A DNA stretch of 64,000 nt from Bacteroidetes bacterium 46-16 (GTDB taxonomy: Bacteria > Bacteroidota > Bacteroidia > Chitinophagales > Chitinophagaceae), in assembly GCA_001897835.1 (NCBI GenBank), contig MKUN01000028.1, forward strand, positions 62,001 through 126,000, in the 5' to 3' direction. Below are positions 1 through 7,937 of the stretch, piece by piece. Numbering within the stretch: the first letter of the stretch is position 1; each line of letters starts with the position of its first letter. The position numbers and the translations under genes were made by a program. Below the pieces are notes generated by a model. That model worked only from the letters and a program-made list of their open reading frames with translations. It was not told the DNA's origin and searched no databases.

Positions 1-314
1 TGGAATTTGTTGGCCAGCTTCACGCCTTCATCCACTTCGCCGTCGAAGGAGGTATTGATGAAATGGGAATTAAAATATTCGCCCACTTTTTTGTTGGTGA
101 AGGTTTTACGCTTCAGCATTTTGCAGGGGCCGCACCAGGAAGCATAGATATCCACGAAAATGGGCTTATGCTCGGCTTTGGCCTTTTGCAGGGCAGCATT
201 CCAGTCGCCCCTGAAAAACTGTATGCCTTCGTCGCTATCGCTGTTCGCAAATGTCCTTGCGGCAACAAAGGCCACTATGGCCAGCACCGGCACTATGATC
301 CATACTTTCTTCAT
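1..314 (-). CDS. Thioredoxin-like protein, 3' part cut by window edge
   Basis: The N-terminal 104 residues are visible and the reading frame runs off the left edge. An uncleaved signal anchor or signal peptide (about residues 4-23, hydrophobic after MKK) is followed by a thioredoxin fold with the redox motif WCGPCK (Cys61 and Cys64). The fold and anchor suggest a periplasmic thiol:disulfide or thioredoxin-like protein in the DsbD-C-terminal/Thioredoxin_7 group. ATG at 314 is chosen because it directly precedes the signal sequence. The substrate cannot be told from the sequence. Its upstream region faces glnS divergently. Confidence 0.85.
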   Translation of the reverse strand, partial: MKKVWIIVPVLAIVAFVAARTFANSDSDEGIQFFRGDWNAALQKAKAEHKPIFVDIYASWCGPCKMLKRKTFTNKKVGEYFNSHFINTSFDGEVDEGVKLANKF

Positions 315-449
315 GCCTGCAATTTAAGATATTAACAGGAATTTGTTATTGTTTTTCATGAAGCAACTTGTTAAAATCCCAATGATGTGGGAGGAGCCGG
401 GTTAATAAGTCCCAGAGGTCAGCAGGCAGGCATTATTGGTAATTAAACT

Positions 450-457
450 TACCTTTG
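450..457 (+). promoter_or_regulatory. -7 box upstream of glnS
   Basis: TACCTTTG matches the Bacteroidetes primary-sigma -7 consensus TAnnTTTG. It ends 20 bases before the chosen glnS ATG, giving a leader of roughly 17 bases. No clear -33 TTG lies at the usual 20-21 base spacing. Its position argues against any start upstream of 478. Confidence 0.55.
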
Positions 458-477
458 CAGCCTTCAAAATACAGTAC

Positions 478-2148
478 ATGAGCGAAGAAAGGTCACTTAA
501 TTTCCTGGAAGAGATCATAGAAAAAGACATTGCCGAAGGCAAGAACGGGGGGCTTGTGCATACCCGTTTTCCGCCGGAGCCCAATGGCTACCTGCATATA
601 GGGCATGCTTCGTCCATATGCCTCAACTTCGGGCTGGCCAAAAAATATAATGGTAAGTGCAACCTGCGCTTTGACGATACCAACCCCGTGACCGAAGAGA
701 CCGAATATGTAGAGAGCATCAAGTATGATATAGAATGGTTACTGGGCTACAAATGGGACAATGAATTTTTTGCTTCGGATTATTTTGAGCAGCTGTACCA
801 GTTTGCGGTAACACTGATAGAGAAGGGCCTTGCCTACGTGGATGACAGCAGTGCCGAAGAGATAGCTGCCACCAAGGGATCGACAACCGAGCCGGGCAGG
901 AACAGCCCCTGCCGCGACAGGAGCGTAGCGGAGAACCTGCAGTTATTCGCAGCTATGAGGGATGGCAAGTATAAGGACGGCGAAAAAACGCTGCGTGCCA
1001 AAATAGATATGGCCCATCCTAACCTGCTATTGCGCGACCCCCTCATGTACCGCATCAAGCATGCGCATCACCACCGCACCGGCGATAAATGGTGCATCTA
1101 CCCGATGTACGATTTTGCACACGGGCAGAGCGATAGCATAGAGCATATTACACACTCCATATGCACGCTTGAGTTCATACACCACCGCCCCCTGTACGAT
1201 TGGTTCATCGAGAAGCTGGGTATATTTCCCTCAAAGCAGTACGAGTTCGCACGCCGCAACCTGTCGTATACGGTGATGAGCAAACGTAAGCTGCTGCAAC
1301 TGGTCAACGAAAATCATGTTAATGGCTGGGACGATCCCCGTATGCCTACCATAAGCGGTATGCGCCGCAGGGGCTATACCGCTAAAGCCATCCGTGAGTT
1401 TTGCGACACCATAGGTGTGGCCAAACGCGAGAATATGGTGGACCTGGGCTTGCTGGAATTCTGCGTTCGCGAAGACCTGAATAAAACGGCTAACCGTGTG
1501 ATGGCTGTACTGGACCCGGTAAAACTGGTGATCACCAATTACCCCGATGGACAGGAAGATATCTTTGAAACGATCAATAACCCGGAAGATGAAAGTGCGG
1601 GCACACGTTCGCTGCCCTTCAGCAAAGAATTGTGGATAGAGCGCGAGGACTTCATGGAAGAGCCGGCAAAGAAATTCTTTCGCCTTGCACCGGGCCAGAT
1701 GGTACGCCTGAAAAGCGCCTATATCGTAAAGTGCGAAGGCTTTAAAAAGGATGAGGCAGGCAATGTTACCGAAGTGCATTGCAGCTACCTGCCCGAGAGC
1801 AAAAGCGGTAACGACACCAGCGGGCTGACCGTAAAAGGAACCATACACTGGGTAAGTGTGGCCCATGCAAAGACCGCTGAAGTGCGTCTTTACGACCGCC
1901 TTTTTAAAGTAGAAGATCCATCGAGCGAAGAAGGCGATTTCAAGAGCTATATCAACCCGGATTCAATGAAAGTATTACCGCAGGTATATATAGAACCTGC
2001 ACTGGCTGTTGCGAAAGAAGGGGAGCATTACCAGTTCATGCGCAAAGGCTATTTCTGTGCAGATAAAGACAGTACTTCAGAAAAACTCGTTTTTAACCGG
2101 GCGGTTACTTTAAAAGATACCTGGGCCAAGGAGGCGAAGAAAGGGTAA
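478..2148 (+). CDS. glnS: Glutaminyl-tRNA synthetase
   Basis: Class I aminoacyl-tRNA synthetase that charges tRNA-Gln with glutamine in the cytoplasm. It has 556 residues, close to the 554 of E. coli GlnS. The ATP-binding motif [14 protein letters not shown] (HIGH at 40-43), the RFDDTNP segment just after, and the MSKRK signature (about residue 265) are all visible. The C-terminal half is the two-barrel anticodon-binding region typical of GlnS rather than of bacterial GltX. An in-frame ATG lies 14 codons upstream, but it precedes the -7 box, so ATG 478 is preferred. It ends in a strong shared terminator. Presence of GlnS implies direct charging rather than the GatCAB route for Gln, which is common in Bacteroidetes. 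Confidence 0.97.
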   Translation: MSEERSLNFLEEIIEKDIAEGKNGGLVHTRFPPEPNGYLHIGHASSICLNFGLAKKYNGKCNLRFDDTNPVTEETEYVESIKYDIEWLLGYKWDNEFFASDYFEQLYQFAVTLIEKGLAYVDDSSAEEIAATKGSTTEPGRNSPCRDRSVAENLQLFAAMRDGKYKDGEKTLRAKIDMAHPNLLLRDPLMYRIKHAHHHRTGDKWCIYPMYDFAHGQSDSIEHITHSICTLEFIHHRPLYDWFIEKLGIFPSKQYEFARRNLSYTVMSKRKLLQLVNENHVNGWDDPRMPTISGMRRRGYTAKAIREFCDTIGVAKRENMVDLGLLEFCVREDLNKTANRVMAVLDPVKLVITNYPDGQEDIFETINNPEDESAGTRSLPFSKELWIEREDFMEEPAKKFFRLAPGQMVRLKSAYIVKCEGFKKDEAGNVTEVHCSYLPESKSGNDTSGLTVKGTIHWVSVAHAKTAEVRLYDRLFKVEDPSSEEGDFKSYINPDSMKVLPQVYIEPALAVAKEGEHYQFMRKGYFCADKDSTSEKLVFNRAVTLKDTWAKEAKKG

Positions 2149-2149
2149 A

Positions 2150-2183
2150 AAATAAAGGCTGCAATCTGCAGCCTTTATTTTTT
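2150..2183 (+). terminator. Bidirectional intrinsic terminator
   Basis: Perfect 14-bp stem (2150-2163 with 2167-2180) around a 3-base loop, AT-rich at the foot so that it carries a U-tract in both directions. It sits between the convergent glnS and the 2175-2684 gene, whose stop codon lies inside the right arm. Confidence 0.85.
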
Positions 2184-2684
2184 ACCAGAGATCAGCTTCA
2201 ATGAGTTTAAATAATCATTGTCGAAATAGATAATACGGACATTTCCGGGTTTGAATGTTACTTTTCCCCGCCATTTACCATCAGTATCTAGAAAATCCAA
2301 AACAAGTTTTTGGGTATCTATTGTGCGTAGTCTGCCTGGATACATCGCTCTTTCTGATGTAAGTTCTATATAAAAGACCTTATGTTTTTCATTAAGGTAT
2401 TGGAGTATGGTTTCAATATTGTAGAGAGGCACAATGTCATCTTCTACTGGCATAGCACCTTTCAATTTCATTATTTTCTCTTTGAATCTCTCTTCATTTG
2501 CCCGTCTGTAGCCTTCTATATTCTTATTCCGGAAAATAACAAAACCGTCCACGACGTAATCGACCGGACAATATTTTAAAAGCGTCCAATCTTTATTGTG
2601 ATCGATGACAATACCTTCAATTATCTCCTTTCTATCAGTGAATTTGAACGATAGGAAATGCCCGATATGCCTTTTCTTAGCCAT
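2175..2684 (-). CDS. Hypothetical protein, 169 aa
   Basis: I do not recognise this family. The protein is soluble with no signal peptide or membrane segment. The first 70 residues alternate short beta-type stretches (HFLSFKF, EIIEGIVIDH, WTLLKY, DGFVIFR) in a way that recalls a small Sm-like or SH3-like barrel, followed by a helical EERFKEKIMKLKG segment and a second beta-rich half ending KVTFKPGNVRIIYFD. That fold idea is inference only. The gene ends in the terminator shared with glnS and starts 10 bases downstream of ridA, so it is probably the second gene of a ridA operon. Confidence 0.75.
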   Translation of the reverse strand: MAKKRHIGHFLSFKFTDRKEIIEGIVIDHNKDWTLLKYCPVDYVVDGFVIFRNKNIEGYRRANEERFKEKIMKLKGAMPVEDDIVPLYNIETILQYLNEKHKVFYIELTSERAMYPGRLRTIDTQKLVLDFLDTDGKWRGKVTFKPGNVRIIYFDNDYLNSLKLISGKK

Positions 2685-2694
2685 AACGTAATAA

Positions 2695-3075
2695 TTATCC
2701 TGCTGCCACCATGCTTATCTCTACCCGCACCCCTTTAGGCAGGCCTGCAACCTGTACCGTTTCTCTTGCAGGGTAGTTATCGCTGAAGTACATAGCATAT
2801 ACTTCGTTCACTTCGGTAAAGCTGGCCATGTCCATCAGGAAGATGGAGGTCTTGATGACATTGCTGAAGTCCATGCCTGCAGCTTGCAGCACGGCCTGCA
2901 GGTTTTCCATCACCTGTTGGGCCTCGGCTTTGATACTGCTTTGCACCAGTTGACCGGTTGTTGGGTCCAGCGCTATCTGGCCTGATATAAAAAGCATATT
3001 GCCAGCCTGCACGGCCTGGTTGTAGGGGCCAATGGGTGCAGGGGCATTATCTGTACGTATGATCTTCTTTTCCAT
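2695..3075 (-). CDS. ridA: RidA family enamine/imine deaminase
   Basis: RidA proteins hydrolyse reactive 2-aminoacrylate and related imines in the cytoplasm, protecting PLP enzymes. The 126 residues match the family length. The SGQIALDP signature (31-38), Arg104 in YPARETV and Glu119 in KGVRVEI are the expected substrate-binding and catalytic positions. The ATG lies only 4 bases from its -7 box, so the message is probably leaderless. It shares a symmetric promoter region with tsaB and is followed closely by the 169-aa hypothetical gene. Confidence 0.95.
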   Translation of the reverse strand: MEKKIIRTDNAPAPIGPYNQAVQAGNMLFISGQIALDPTTGQLVQSSIKAEAQQVMENLQAVLQAAGMDFSNVIKTSIFLMDMASFTEVNEVYAMYFSDNYPARETVQVAGLPKGVRVEISMVAAG

Positions 3076-3078
3076 GCT

Positions 3079-3106
3079 GCAAATGTAATATGCTCCTTAC
3101 ATTTGC
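3079..3106. promoter_or_regulatory. Palindromic divergent promoter of ridA and tsaB
   Basis: GCAAATGTAA and TTACATTTGC form a perfect 10-bp inverted repeat around an 8-base spacer. Each arm is a -7 box (TACATTTG), the left one facing ridA and the right one facing tsaB. The spacing to each ATG (4 and 10 bases) implies leaderless or very short-leader transcripts. Two polymerases could not sit on both arms at once, so the two promoters should compete. Confidence 0.65.
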
Positions 3107-3115
3107 ACACTATTC

Positions 3116-3799
3116 ATGGTACACATATTACACATAGACACTTCGGGCGCCACGGGTATCGTAGCGCTGGCCGCTGATGGCAGGGTGCTGCACAGCAGGG
3201 CAAATACCGATACGCGCAACCATGCCGCAAGCATCAATATCATGATAGAAGAGCTGCTGCGCGATGCAAATATTACTTTGAATGATATAGACGCTGTAAG
3301 TGTATGTGCAGGCCCGGGTTCTTATACCGGTTTGCGTATAGGCACGGCCACTGCAAAGGCCTTCTGTTATGCGCTGGATAAGCCTTTGCTCGCAGCTAAC
3401 AAGCTCGTATTGCTTGCTTATGAACAATATCATAAACATTTGTCGGAATATGACTTTTATGTAGCGATCCTCGTAGCCAGGGAGCAGGAATATTTCTTAT
3501 GCTCGCATAATAATAAATTCGATTCGGTAATTGCCCCGATCCACCTGCCTGAGGCTGAGCTTGCAGCACTCGATACCTGGAATGGACGCGTGCTGGTAAC
3601 AGGCAATAGCAATGAAAATATATTTAATGTGCTGACAAATAGCAAGATAGAGATTGTCAAAACAGAGATTGTAGCTATAAATAGCTGGGCATTATATGCT
3701 TTTGAGCAATACAAATGTAACAGAACTGTCAATTTATCAACATTTGAGCCCTTTTATTTAAAACAAGTTTTTACTCATAATAGTAAGAAAACCATGTAG
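3116..3799 (+). CDS. tsaB: tRNA threonylcarbamoyladenosine biosynthesis protein TsaB
   Basis: TsaB is the scaffold partner of TsaD and TsaE that makes the universal t6A37 modification of ANN-decoding tRNAs. The ASKHA-fold N-terminus ILHIDTSGATGIVAL and the motif VCAGPGSYTGLRIG (about residues 62-75) are diagnostic. At 227 residues it has normal bacterial length. The C-terminal third is the divergent lobe seen in TsaB. It has its own -7 box and a leader of about 7 bases; the following gene starts 180 bases on and is probably separate. Confidence 0.95.
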   Translation: MVHILHIDTSGATGIVALAADGRVLHSRANTDTRNHAASINIMIEELLRDANITLNDIDAVSVCAGPGSYTGLRIGTATAKAFCYALDKPLLAANKLVLLAYEQYHKHLSEYDFYVAILVAREQEYFLCSHNNKFDSVIAPIHLPEAELAALDTWNGRVLVTGNSNENIFNVLTNSKIEIVKTEIVAINSWALYAFEQYKCNRTVNLSTFEPFYLKQVFTHNSKKTM

Positions 3800-3979
3800 T
3801 TACAAAGAGGTGGTATCAGTATTTATCCCCATTTTAAATCTTTTTTAACAAGCATTACAATTTTTTTCTTGTTTCATATTTGCGGATTATGTATGTTTGC
3901 AAACTAATACGTAAGGTATCTACCGAAACGTTATAGTAAGTAATTTTTATTATTTAACCTCCGTAAAATTCAAAAGTAA

Positions 3980-4342
3980 ATGGAAACGACTATGTCAGCT
4001 AATACGCTGGTTATTCGCAAAGATGAAGGTTCGAACGAACAGATCAAATTGGATTACATGGCAGTGAAAAGTGCAGCAATGACACTGAGGGCTATCAACC
4101 ACAAACTCCGCCAGCAGATCATCAAATTGCTGGAAGAAAACAAACGTATGAACGTTACGGACATCTACGTAAAACTGCGCTTAGAGCAGTCTGTAGCATC
4201 GCAGCACCTGGCGATATTACGCCGTGCTAACATCGTAATCACAGAGCGTGATGGTAAATTCATCCACTACGCACTGAATCATTCCCGTATTGCAGCAGTA
4301 GCTAAGTTCGTGAACGAACTGGTGAACTCTGATGAGGCTTAA
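3980..4342 (+). CDS. ArsR-fold winged-helix transcriptional regulator
   Basis: 120-residue DNA-binding protein. A winged-helix domain spans about residues 30-100, with the recognition helix in SVASQHLAILRRANIV (71-86) and the wing in ITERDGKFIHYALN. It contains no cysteine, so the ELCVCDL metal site of classic ArsR sensors is absent, and it is unlikely to sense metal through that site. No target gene or divergent transport gene lies beside it, and it is monocistronic between a 180-base upstream gap and a strong terminator. Such stand-alone ArsR-type proteins are frequent in Bacteroidetes; the regulon is unknown. Confidence 0.85.
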   Translation: METTMSANTLVIRKDEGSNEQIKLDYMAVKSAAMTLRAINHKLRQQIIKLLEENKRMNVTDIYVKLRLEQSVASQHLAILRRANIVITERDGKFIHYALNHSRIAAVAKFVNELVNSDEA

Positions 4343-4372
4343 TTTAAGCTGATAAAAGACGGATTACCCAAA

Positions 4373-4413
4373 AAAATATTAAAGCCCCGCATTTCGCGGG
4401 GCTTTAATATTTT
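4373..4413 (+). terminator. Intrinsic terminator
   Basis: 16-bp perfect stem with a GCCCCGC core (4375-4390 with 4396-4411), 5-base loop and T-run. It lies between convergent genes and is AT-rich at the foot on both strands, so it can serve both. Confidence 0.85.
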
Positions 4414-4458
4414 GGGAAGCCAGTTTTTTAAATGATACTTGTCAACCATTCAACTTAT

Positions 4459-5064
4459 TCAACCATTTCCGCCCTTCTTTATCTGCTCCCACGTTTCATA
4501 CAGGGCTTCCTGTTTGGGACGGTCTTTTGGCATTTCATACAGCGGTACACAGGCCACCAGGCTGTCGTAGCAGTCTTTTGGTAAGGTTTGGTATAGCTTA
4601 GTGCCCTTGGTTTTCCATTCCAGCATCTCGTCGCTTACCTCCTTGATCATTTTGCCCGGGTTGCCGACATATACACTACGTGGCGGCACCTTGGTATTGG
4701 CATTGATGAAGGTGAGCGCGCCTATGATACACTCATCGCCTATATCCACCTCGTCCATTATTACCGAGTTCATGCCCACCAATACATTGCGGCCTATAGT
4801 AGCCCCGTGTATAATGGCTCCATGCCCTATATGGGCCCCTTCTTTAAGGCGTACGGTCACACCGGGGAACATATGTATGGTACAGTTCTCCTGCACGTTG
4901 CAGCCGTCCTCTATCACTATACCGCCCCAGTCGCCGCGCAGGGCAGCGCCCGGCCCTATATATACGTCGCGGCCTATCACTACATTGCCTGTAACCACTG
5001 CCTGCGGATGTATAAAAGCACTGGGATCAACAACCGGCACGAATCCTTTAAATGAGTAAAACAT
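4459..5064 (-). CDS. Left-handed beta-helix hexapeptide-repeat protein (PaaY/gamma-carbonic-anhydrase-like)
   Basis: Roughly 15 hexapeptide turns (for example GNVVIG, GPGAAL, GHGAII, GRNVLV) form a left-handed beta helix over residues 10-140, followed by a helical C-terminal tail. His in CTIHMF and the pair in GHGAIIHG match the three zinc-binding histidines of gamma-class carbonic anhydrases and of PaaY thioesterases. No phenylacetate genes are nearby, so the PaaY assignment is by sequence look only. A second hexapeptide protein at 48232 is shorter and lacks the long tail. The carbonic anhydrase or thioesterase activity is not proven. Confidence 0.85.
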   Translation of the reverse strand: MFYSFKGFVPVVDPSAFIHPQAVVTGNVVIGRDVYIGPGAALRGDWGGIVIEDGCNVQENCTIHMFPGVTVRLKEGAHIGHGAIIHGATIGRNVLVGMNSVIMDEVDIGDECIIGALTFINANTKVPPRSVYVGNPGKMIKEVSDEMLEWKTKGTKLYQTLPKDCYDSLVACVPLYEMPKDRPKQEALYETWEQIKKGGNG

Positions 5065-5174
5065 GGTTCAAAAAAATTAAGCAGAAAAAAATTTCGAAAA
5101 AAGAAAAGATAGGTGTACACAAAATTACGCTAATAATTCACTACACGCTCTTTGCGCTCTGCACCCGCTCTTTT

Positions 5175-5209
5175 TCTCCTCCCCTTCTTTGGAGAGGGCT
5201 GGGATGAGG
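5175..5209. repeat. Probable dispersed palindromic element in a gene-free gap
   Basis: In the 173-base gap between the hexapeptide gene and yidD there is a C-rich then G-rich stretch (CTCCTCCCC then GGAGAGGGCTGGG). It can pair over 7 positions with one mismatch and reads like the short dispersed repeats scattered in Bacteroidetes intergenic regions. Only one copy is present in this window, so repeat status is inference from general knowledge. It may also act as a weak terminator for yidD. Nothing coding is visible in the gap. Confidence 0.35.
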
Positions 5210-5237
5210 CAAAACCCGCTCTCCGTGCCCGCACTGT

Positions 5238-5459
5238 TCAAGGCACCGGGTCATAGCCACTGCCGCCCCAGGGATGGCAGCGACCAATCCGCCTCAGGGC
5301 CATCCAGCCCCCTTTGAAGGGGCCATATTTCTTTATAGCCTCCAGGCCATAAGCGCTGCAGGTAGGCGTATAGCGGCATTTAGCGCCGAATAAGGGCGAT
5401 ATGAAGGCTTGGTAGACCCTGATGATGCCCATGAATAATATGGAAAATATCTTACGCAT
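5238..5459 (-). CDS. yidD: Membrane protein insertion efficiency factor YidD
   Basis: 73-residue small amphipathic protein that helps YidC insert inner-membrane proteins. The family signature [19 protein letters not shown] (from about residue 28), followed by [24 protein letters not shown] at the C-terminus, is unmistakable. It is the third gene of rpmH-rnpA-yidD and overlaps the rnpA stop by 8 bases, suggesting translational coupling. Unlike many genomes, yidC does not follow. Confidence 0.96.
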   Translation of the reverse strand: MRKIFSILFMGIIRVYQAFISPLFGAKCRYTPTCSAYGLEAIKKYGPFKGGWMALRRIGRCHPWGGSGYDPVP

Positions 5460-5832
5460 GCAGCTTTACCAGTTTATCGATGCCCTCCTTCACCGCCTTT
5501 TGTATAGTCTCAAATTCCGGCATGGTACTGTCTGCAAAGATAAGGAACACCTGCAACTGCTTTTCGGCAGGTATTGCGGCATAGAGATCATGTTTCTGCA
5601 GCCGCCAGGCCTCTGCTATAAGCCTGCGTATGCGGTGGCGGTGTACCGAGCTGCGAAAACGTTTTTTGGGTATGGAAAAGCCCACTCTTACGGGCGATAG
5701 CTCATTACTACGGGCTACAGTAGTATATACGAACCTTATGGGAAAAACAGAAAACGCTTTCCCGGTGCGGAAAAGCGTATCAATATGCTGCTCGCGTTTG
5801 AGCCGCTCGTATGCTTTGAAAGTATTACGAAT
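5452..5832 (-). CDS. rnpA: Ribonuclease P protein component, apparent ATT start
   Basis: Protein subunit of RNase P, which trims the 5' leader of tRNA precursors. The fold runs from [20 protein letters not shown] through PIRFVYT and [12 protein letters not shown] to the RNR-type helix [13 protein letters not shown], and ends at a normal C-terminus. The family needs its first 50 residues, but the only GTG in that stretch (5685) would delete them, and no ATG, GTG, TTG or CTG occurs between the upstream in-frame TAA (5845-5847) and 5685. The ATT codon at 5830-5832 is the natural start and gives 126 residues, the usual length. It lies 20 bases after rpmH and overlaps yidD. Confidence 0.9.
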   Translation of the reverse strand: MRNTFKAYERLKREQHIDTLFRTGKAFSVFPIRFVYTTVARSNELSPVRVGFSIPKKRFRSSVHRHRIRRLIAEAWRLQKHDLYAAIPAEKQLQVFLIFADSTMPEFETIQKAVKEGIDKLVKLHA

Positions 5833-5852
5833 GGCGTTTGCTTTTTAAAATA

Positions 5853-6008
5853 TTATTTAAGACGGCTTTCGTCCGATACGGTCAGCTTTTTACGTCCTTT
5901 CTTACGGCGTGATGCCAGCACTTTACGGCCATTAGCCGACTGCATACGCTTACGGAAACCATGTACTGTCTTACGGCGGCGGCGGTGTGGTTGAAATGTA
6001 CGTTTCAT
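5853..6008 (-). CDS. rpmH: 50S ribosomal protein L34
   Basis: 51-residue basic ribosomal protein of the large subunit. [12 protein letters not shown] at the N-terminus, HGFRKRM in the middle and the [17 protein letters not shown] block are the L34 hallmarks. The stretch after LTVSD is a short extension usual in Bacteroidetes. It is the first gene of the rpmH-rnpA-yidD operon and has a consensus promoter 56 bases upstream. Confidence 0.97.
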   Translation of the reverse strand: MKRTFQPHRRRRKTVHGFRKRMQSANGRKVLASRRKKGRKKLTVSDESRLK

Positions 6009-6063
6009 ATCTTTATATTTTTGGCCTTACTACAGGCTGTAATGATTATTTTTTAACGGAGTG

Positions 6064-6095
6064 CAAAGGTAAGCCATAGATTTTAGTTAAACAAA
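6064..6095 (-). promoter_or_regulatory. Promoter of the rpmH operon
   Basis: On the minus strand TTTG (6095-6092), a 20-base spacer and TACCTTTG (6071-6064) match both halves of the Bacteroidetes housekeeping promoter. It leaves a leader of about 52 bases before rpmH. Confidence 0.75.
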
Positions 6096-6169
6096 TTGTT
6101 TTATGACCATAGCTATACTTTTATTTACATGTATAAAGTTGATCAATATAGAGACAGGGAGCAGCATTT

Positions 6170-6634
6170 ATGGCTAAAACAAGTGCGGGCATATTAGTAT
6201 ACAGGTGGCATAAGAATGGCCCGGAGCTGTTGCTGGTGCATCCTGGCGGGCCATTTTTTGCCCGCAAAGACAAAGGTGCCTGGACCATACCCAAAGGCGA
6301 ATTGGCGGAAGATGAAGCCCCGCTGGCTGCTGCAAAAAGGGAATTCAGGGAAGAACTGGGCCTGCAGATAACCGGTGACCCCATACCACTGGCGCCGGTA
6401 ACGCAAAAGGGTGGCAAAAAAGTGCTTGCATGGGCTATAAAGCAGGATATTGACATCAGTTCATACCAGTCTAATACTTTCCAAATGGAATGGCCCCCGG
6501 CTTCCGGTAAACTGCAGGAATTTCCTGAAGTGGATAAAGCGGAGTGGTTCTCTGTGGACATTGCTAAAGAAAAGATAAACCCGGCCCAGGTGGCTTTCAT
6601 AGAAGAATTGTTAGAGAAATTGGCCCACCCTTAA
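6170..6634 (+). CDS. Nudix hydrolase
   Basis: Cytoplasmic pyrophosphohydrolase of about 154 residues acting on a nucleoside diphosphate linked to X. The complete Nudix box is present: G43, E49, R57-E58, E61-E62 and G64 in the pattern GX5EX7REUXEEXGU. The N-terminus AGILVYRW and the LLLVHPGGPFFARKD segment with WTIPKGE resemble the diadenosine-polyphosphate or Nudt2-like branch often found in Bacteroidetes. The substrate cannot be fixed from sequence. The next gene begins 54 bases downstream on the same strand. Confidence 0.92.
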   Translation: MAKTSAGILVYRWHKNGPELLLVHPGGPFFARKDKGAWTIPKGELAEDEAPLAAAKREFREELGLQITGDPIPLAPVTQKGGKKVLAWAIKQDIDISSYQSNTFQMEWPPASGKLQEFPEVDKAEWFSVDIAKEKINPAQVAFIEELLEKLAHP

Positions 6635-6688
6635 CTATTAGCGATAAATAAATTAAATTTGAAAGATAGGCAACACCAATTGCGTCTT

Positions 6689-7915
6689 ATGAAGAGAAAC
6701 TTACTGATTATCACATTGTTATTATCCCCCCTATTATCATCTGCCGGTGGTTTCCAGCTCAATCTCCAGGGCTTGCGCCAGTTGGCCATGGGCGGTGGCG
6801 GCACGGGCTGGACCTGGGATGCATCCACTATATTTTACAATCCCGGTGCTATAGGGCATATGGATGGTATGCAGGCATACGCAGGTGTTATTTTCCTCAG
6901 TCCGCACACGCGTTATGTACAAGCGCCCACCGGCAATTATATTGCCGATGCGCAATCTCATTTATACACACCCTTCAACCTGTATGTGGGCGGGCCGTTG
7001 AAGAAGAATAATAAAATAGGTCTTGGCCTTGCAGTATATACCCCATTTGGCAGCGGTATAAAATGGGACGATGACTGGGCAGGCCGTTTTATCATACAAG
7101 AGATACAGTTGCAGAGCATCTTCGTGCAGCCTACATTCAGCTATAATATAACAGATAAGTTGGGTCTTGGTGCCGGCTTTGTTTATGGATTTGGCAGCCT
7201 GCTGCTGCGCCAGGCCTTGCCTGTAACCGATGCGAACGGCAAGGAGGGTGAGGCACAATTGAAAGGAGCTGCCGGCGGTTTTGGTTTCAATATGGGCCTG
7301 CACTATCGCTTCTCCGATAAGGTACAGGCAGGCATATCATACCGCTCGCAGGTCAATATGAAGGTGAATAACGGGAAGGCTACTTTTACCGTACCCTCTT
7401 CGCTCAGCGACCAGTTCCCCAATACTACTTTTAAAGGGGGTGTTAAACTGCCCTCTGTATTATCAGTGGGCATAGGTTATAGACCACTGAAAGCGCTTAC
7501 CCTGCAATTCGATATCAACCTGGTGAACTGGAACAGCTACGATTCGCTGCATTTCGATTTTGCACAGGAAACGAGCAACCTGAAAGATATAAGCCAGCCA
7601 CGCCTGTATAAAAGCGTGATGGCTTTCCGCATTGGCGGCAATTATAATTTCGGTAAGATAGCTGTAATGCTGGGCGGTGCATACGACCCTACACCGGCGC
7701 ATAAGGGCTATATATCGCCCGACCTCCCCGATGCCAACCGTATAGTGCTGAATGGCGGTATCTCGTACAGGCCTGTGACCAAGCTGAGCATCATTGCTGC
7801 CCTTGAATACCAATTGATAGGAACACATGAGGATAGCTACGATCCCGCAGGTTTCAGCGGCAAGTACCAGGCCAAAGCTGCGATACCCGGCATTGGCATA
7901 ACGTATAATTTCTAA
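6689..7915 (+). CDS. OmpP1/FadL-family outer-membrane transporter
   Basis: 408-residue outer-membrane beta-barrel of the FadL type, which passes long-chain fatty acids or other hydrophobic compounds. A signal peptide (about residues 1-19, cut near SSAGG) precedes the hatch region GFQLNLQGLRQLAMGGGGTGWTWDAS with the FadL-like NPG motif (FYNPGAIGHMDG). Regular barrel strands follow to the final aromatic residue (YNF). ATG 6689 is chosen because the signal peptide starts there; the frame is open further up. The SGNH-hydrolase lipoprotein 22 bases downstream suggests the pair releases and imports a lipid or ester. Confidence 0.92.
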   Translation: MKRNLLIITLLLSPLLSSAGGFQLNLQGLRQLAMGGGGTGWTWDASTIFYNPGAIGHMDGMQAYAGVIFLSPHTRYVQAPTGNYIADAQSHLYTPFNLYVGGPLKKNNKIGLGLAVYTPFGSGIKWDDDWAGRFIIQEIQLQSIFVQPTFSYNITDKLGLGAGFVYGFGSLLLRQALPVTDANGKEGEAQLKGAAGGFGFNMGLHYRFSDKVQAGISYRSQVNMKVNNGKATFTVPSSLSDQFPNTTFKGGVKLPSVLSVGIGYRPLKALTLQFDINLVNWNSYDSLHFDFAQETSNLKDISQPRLYKSVMAFRIGGNYNFGKIAVMLGGAYDPTPAHKGYISPDLPDANRIVLNGGISYRPVTKLSIIAALEYQLIGTHEDSYDPAGFSGKYQAKAAIPGIGITYNF

Positions 7916-7937
7916 AGCCCTTAAACGAAACAGAACA

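Noticed and set aside
1231-1866. Minus-strand open frame opposite glnS (211 aa)
   Set aside because: Shadow of glnS codon use; no plausible product.
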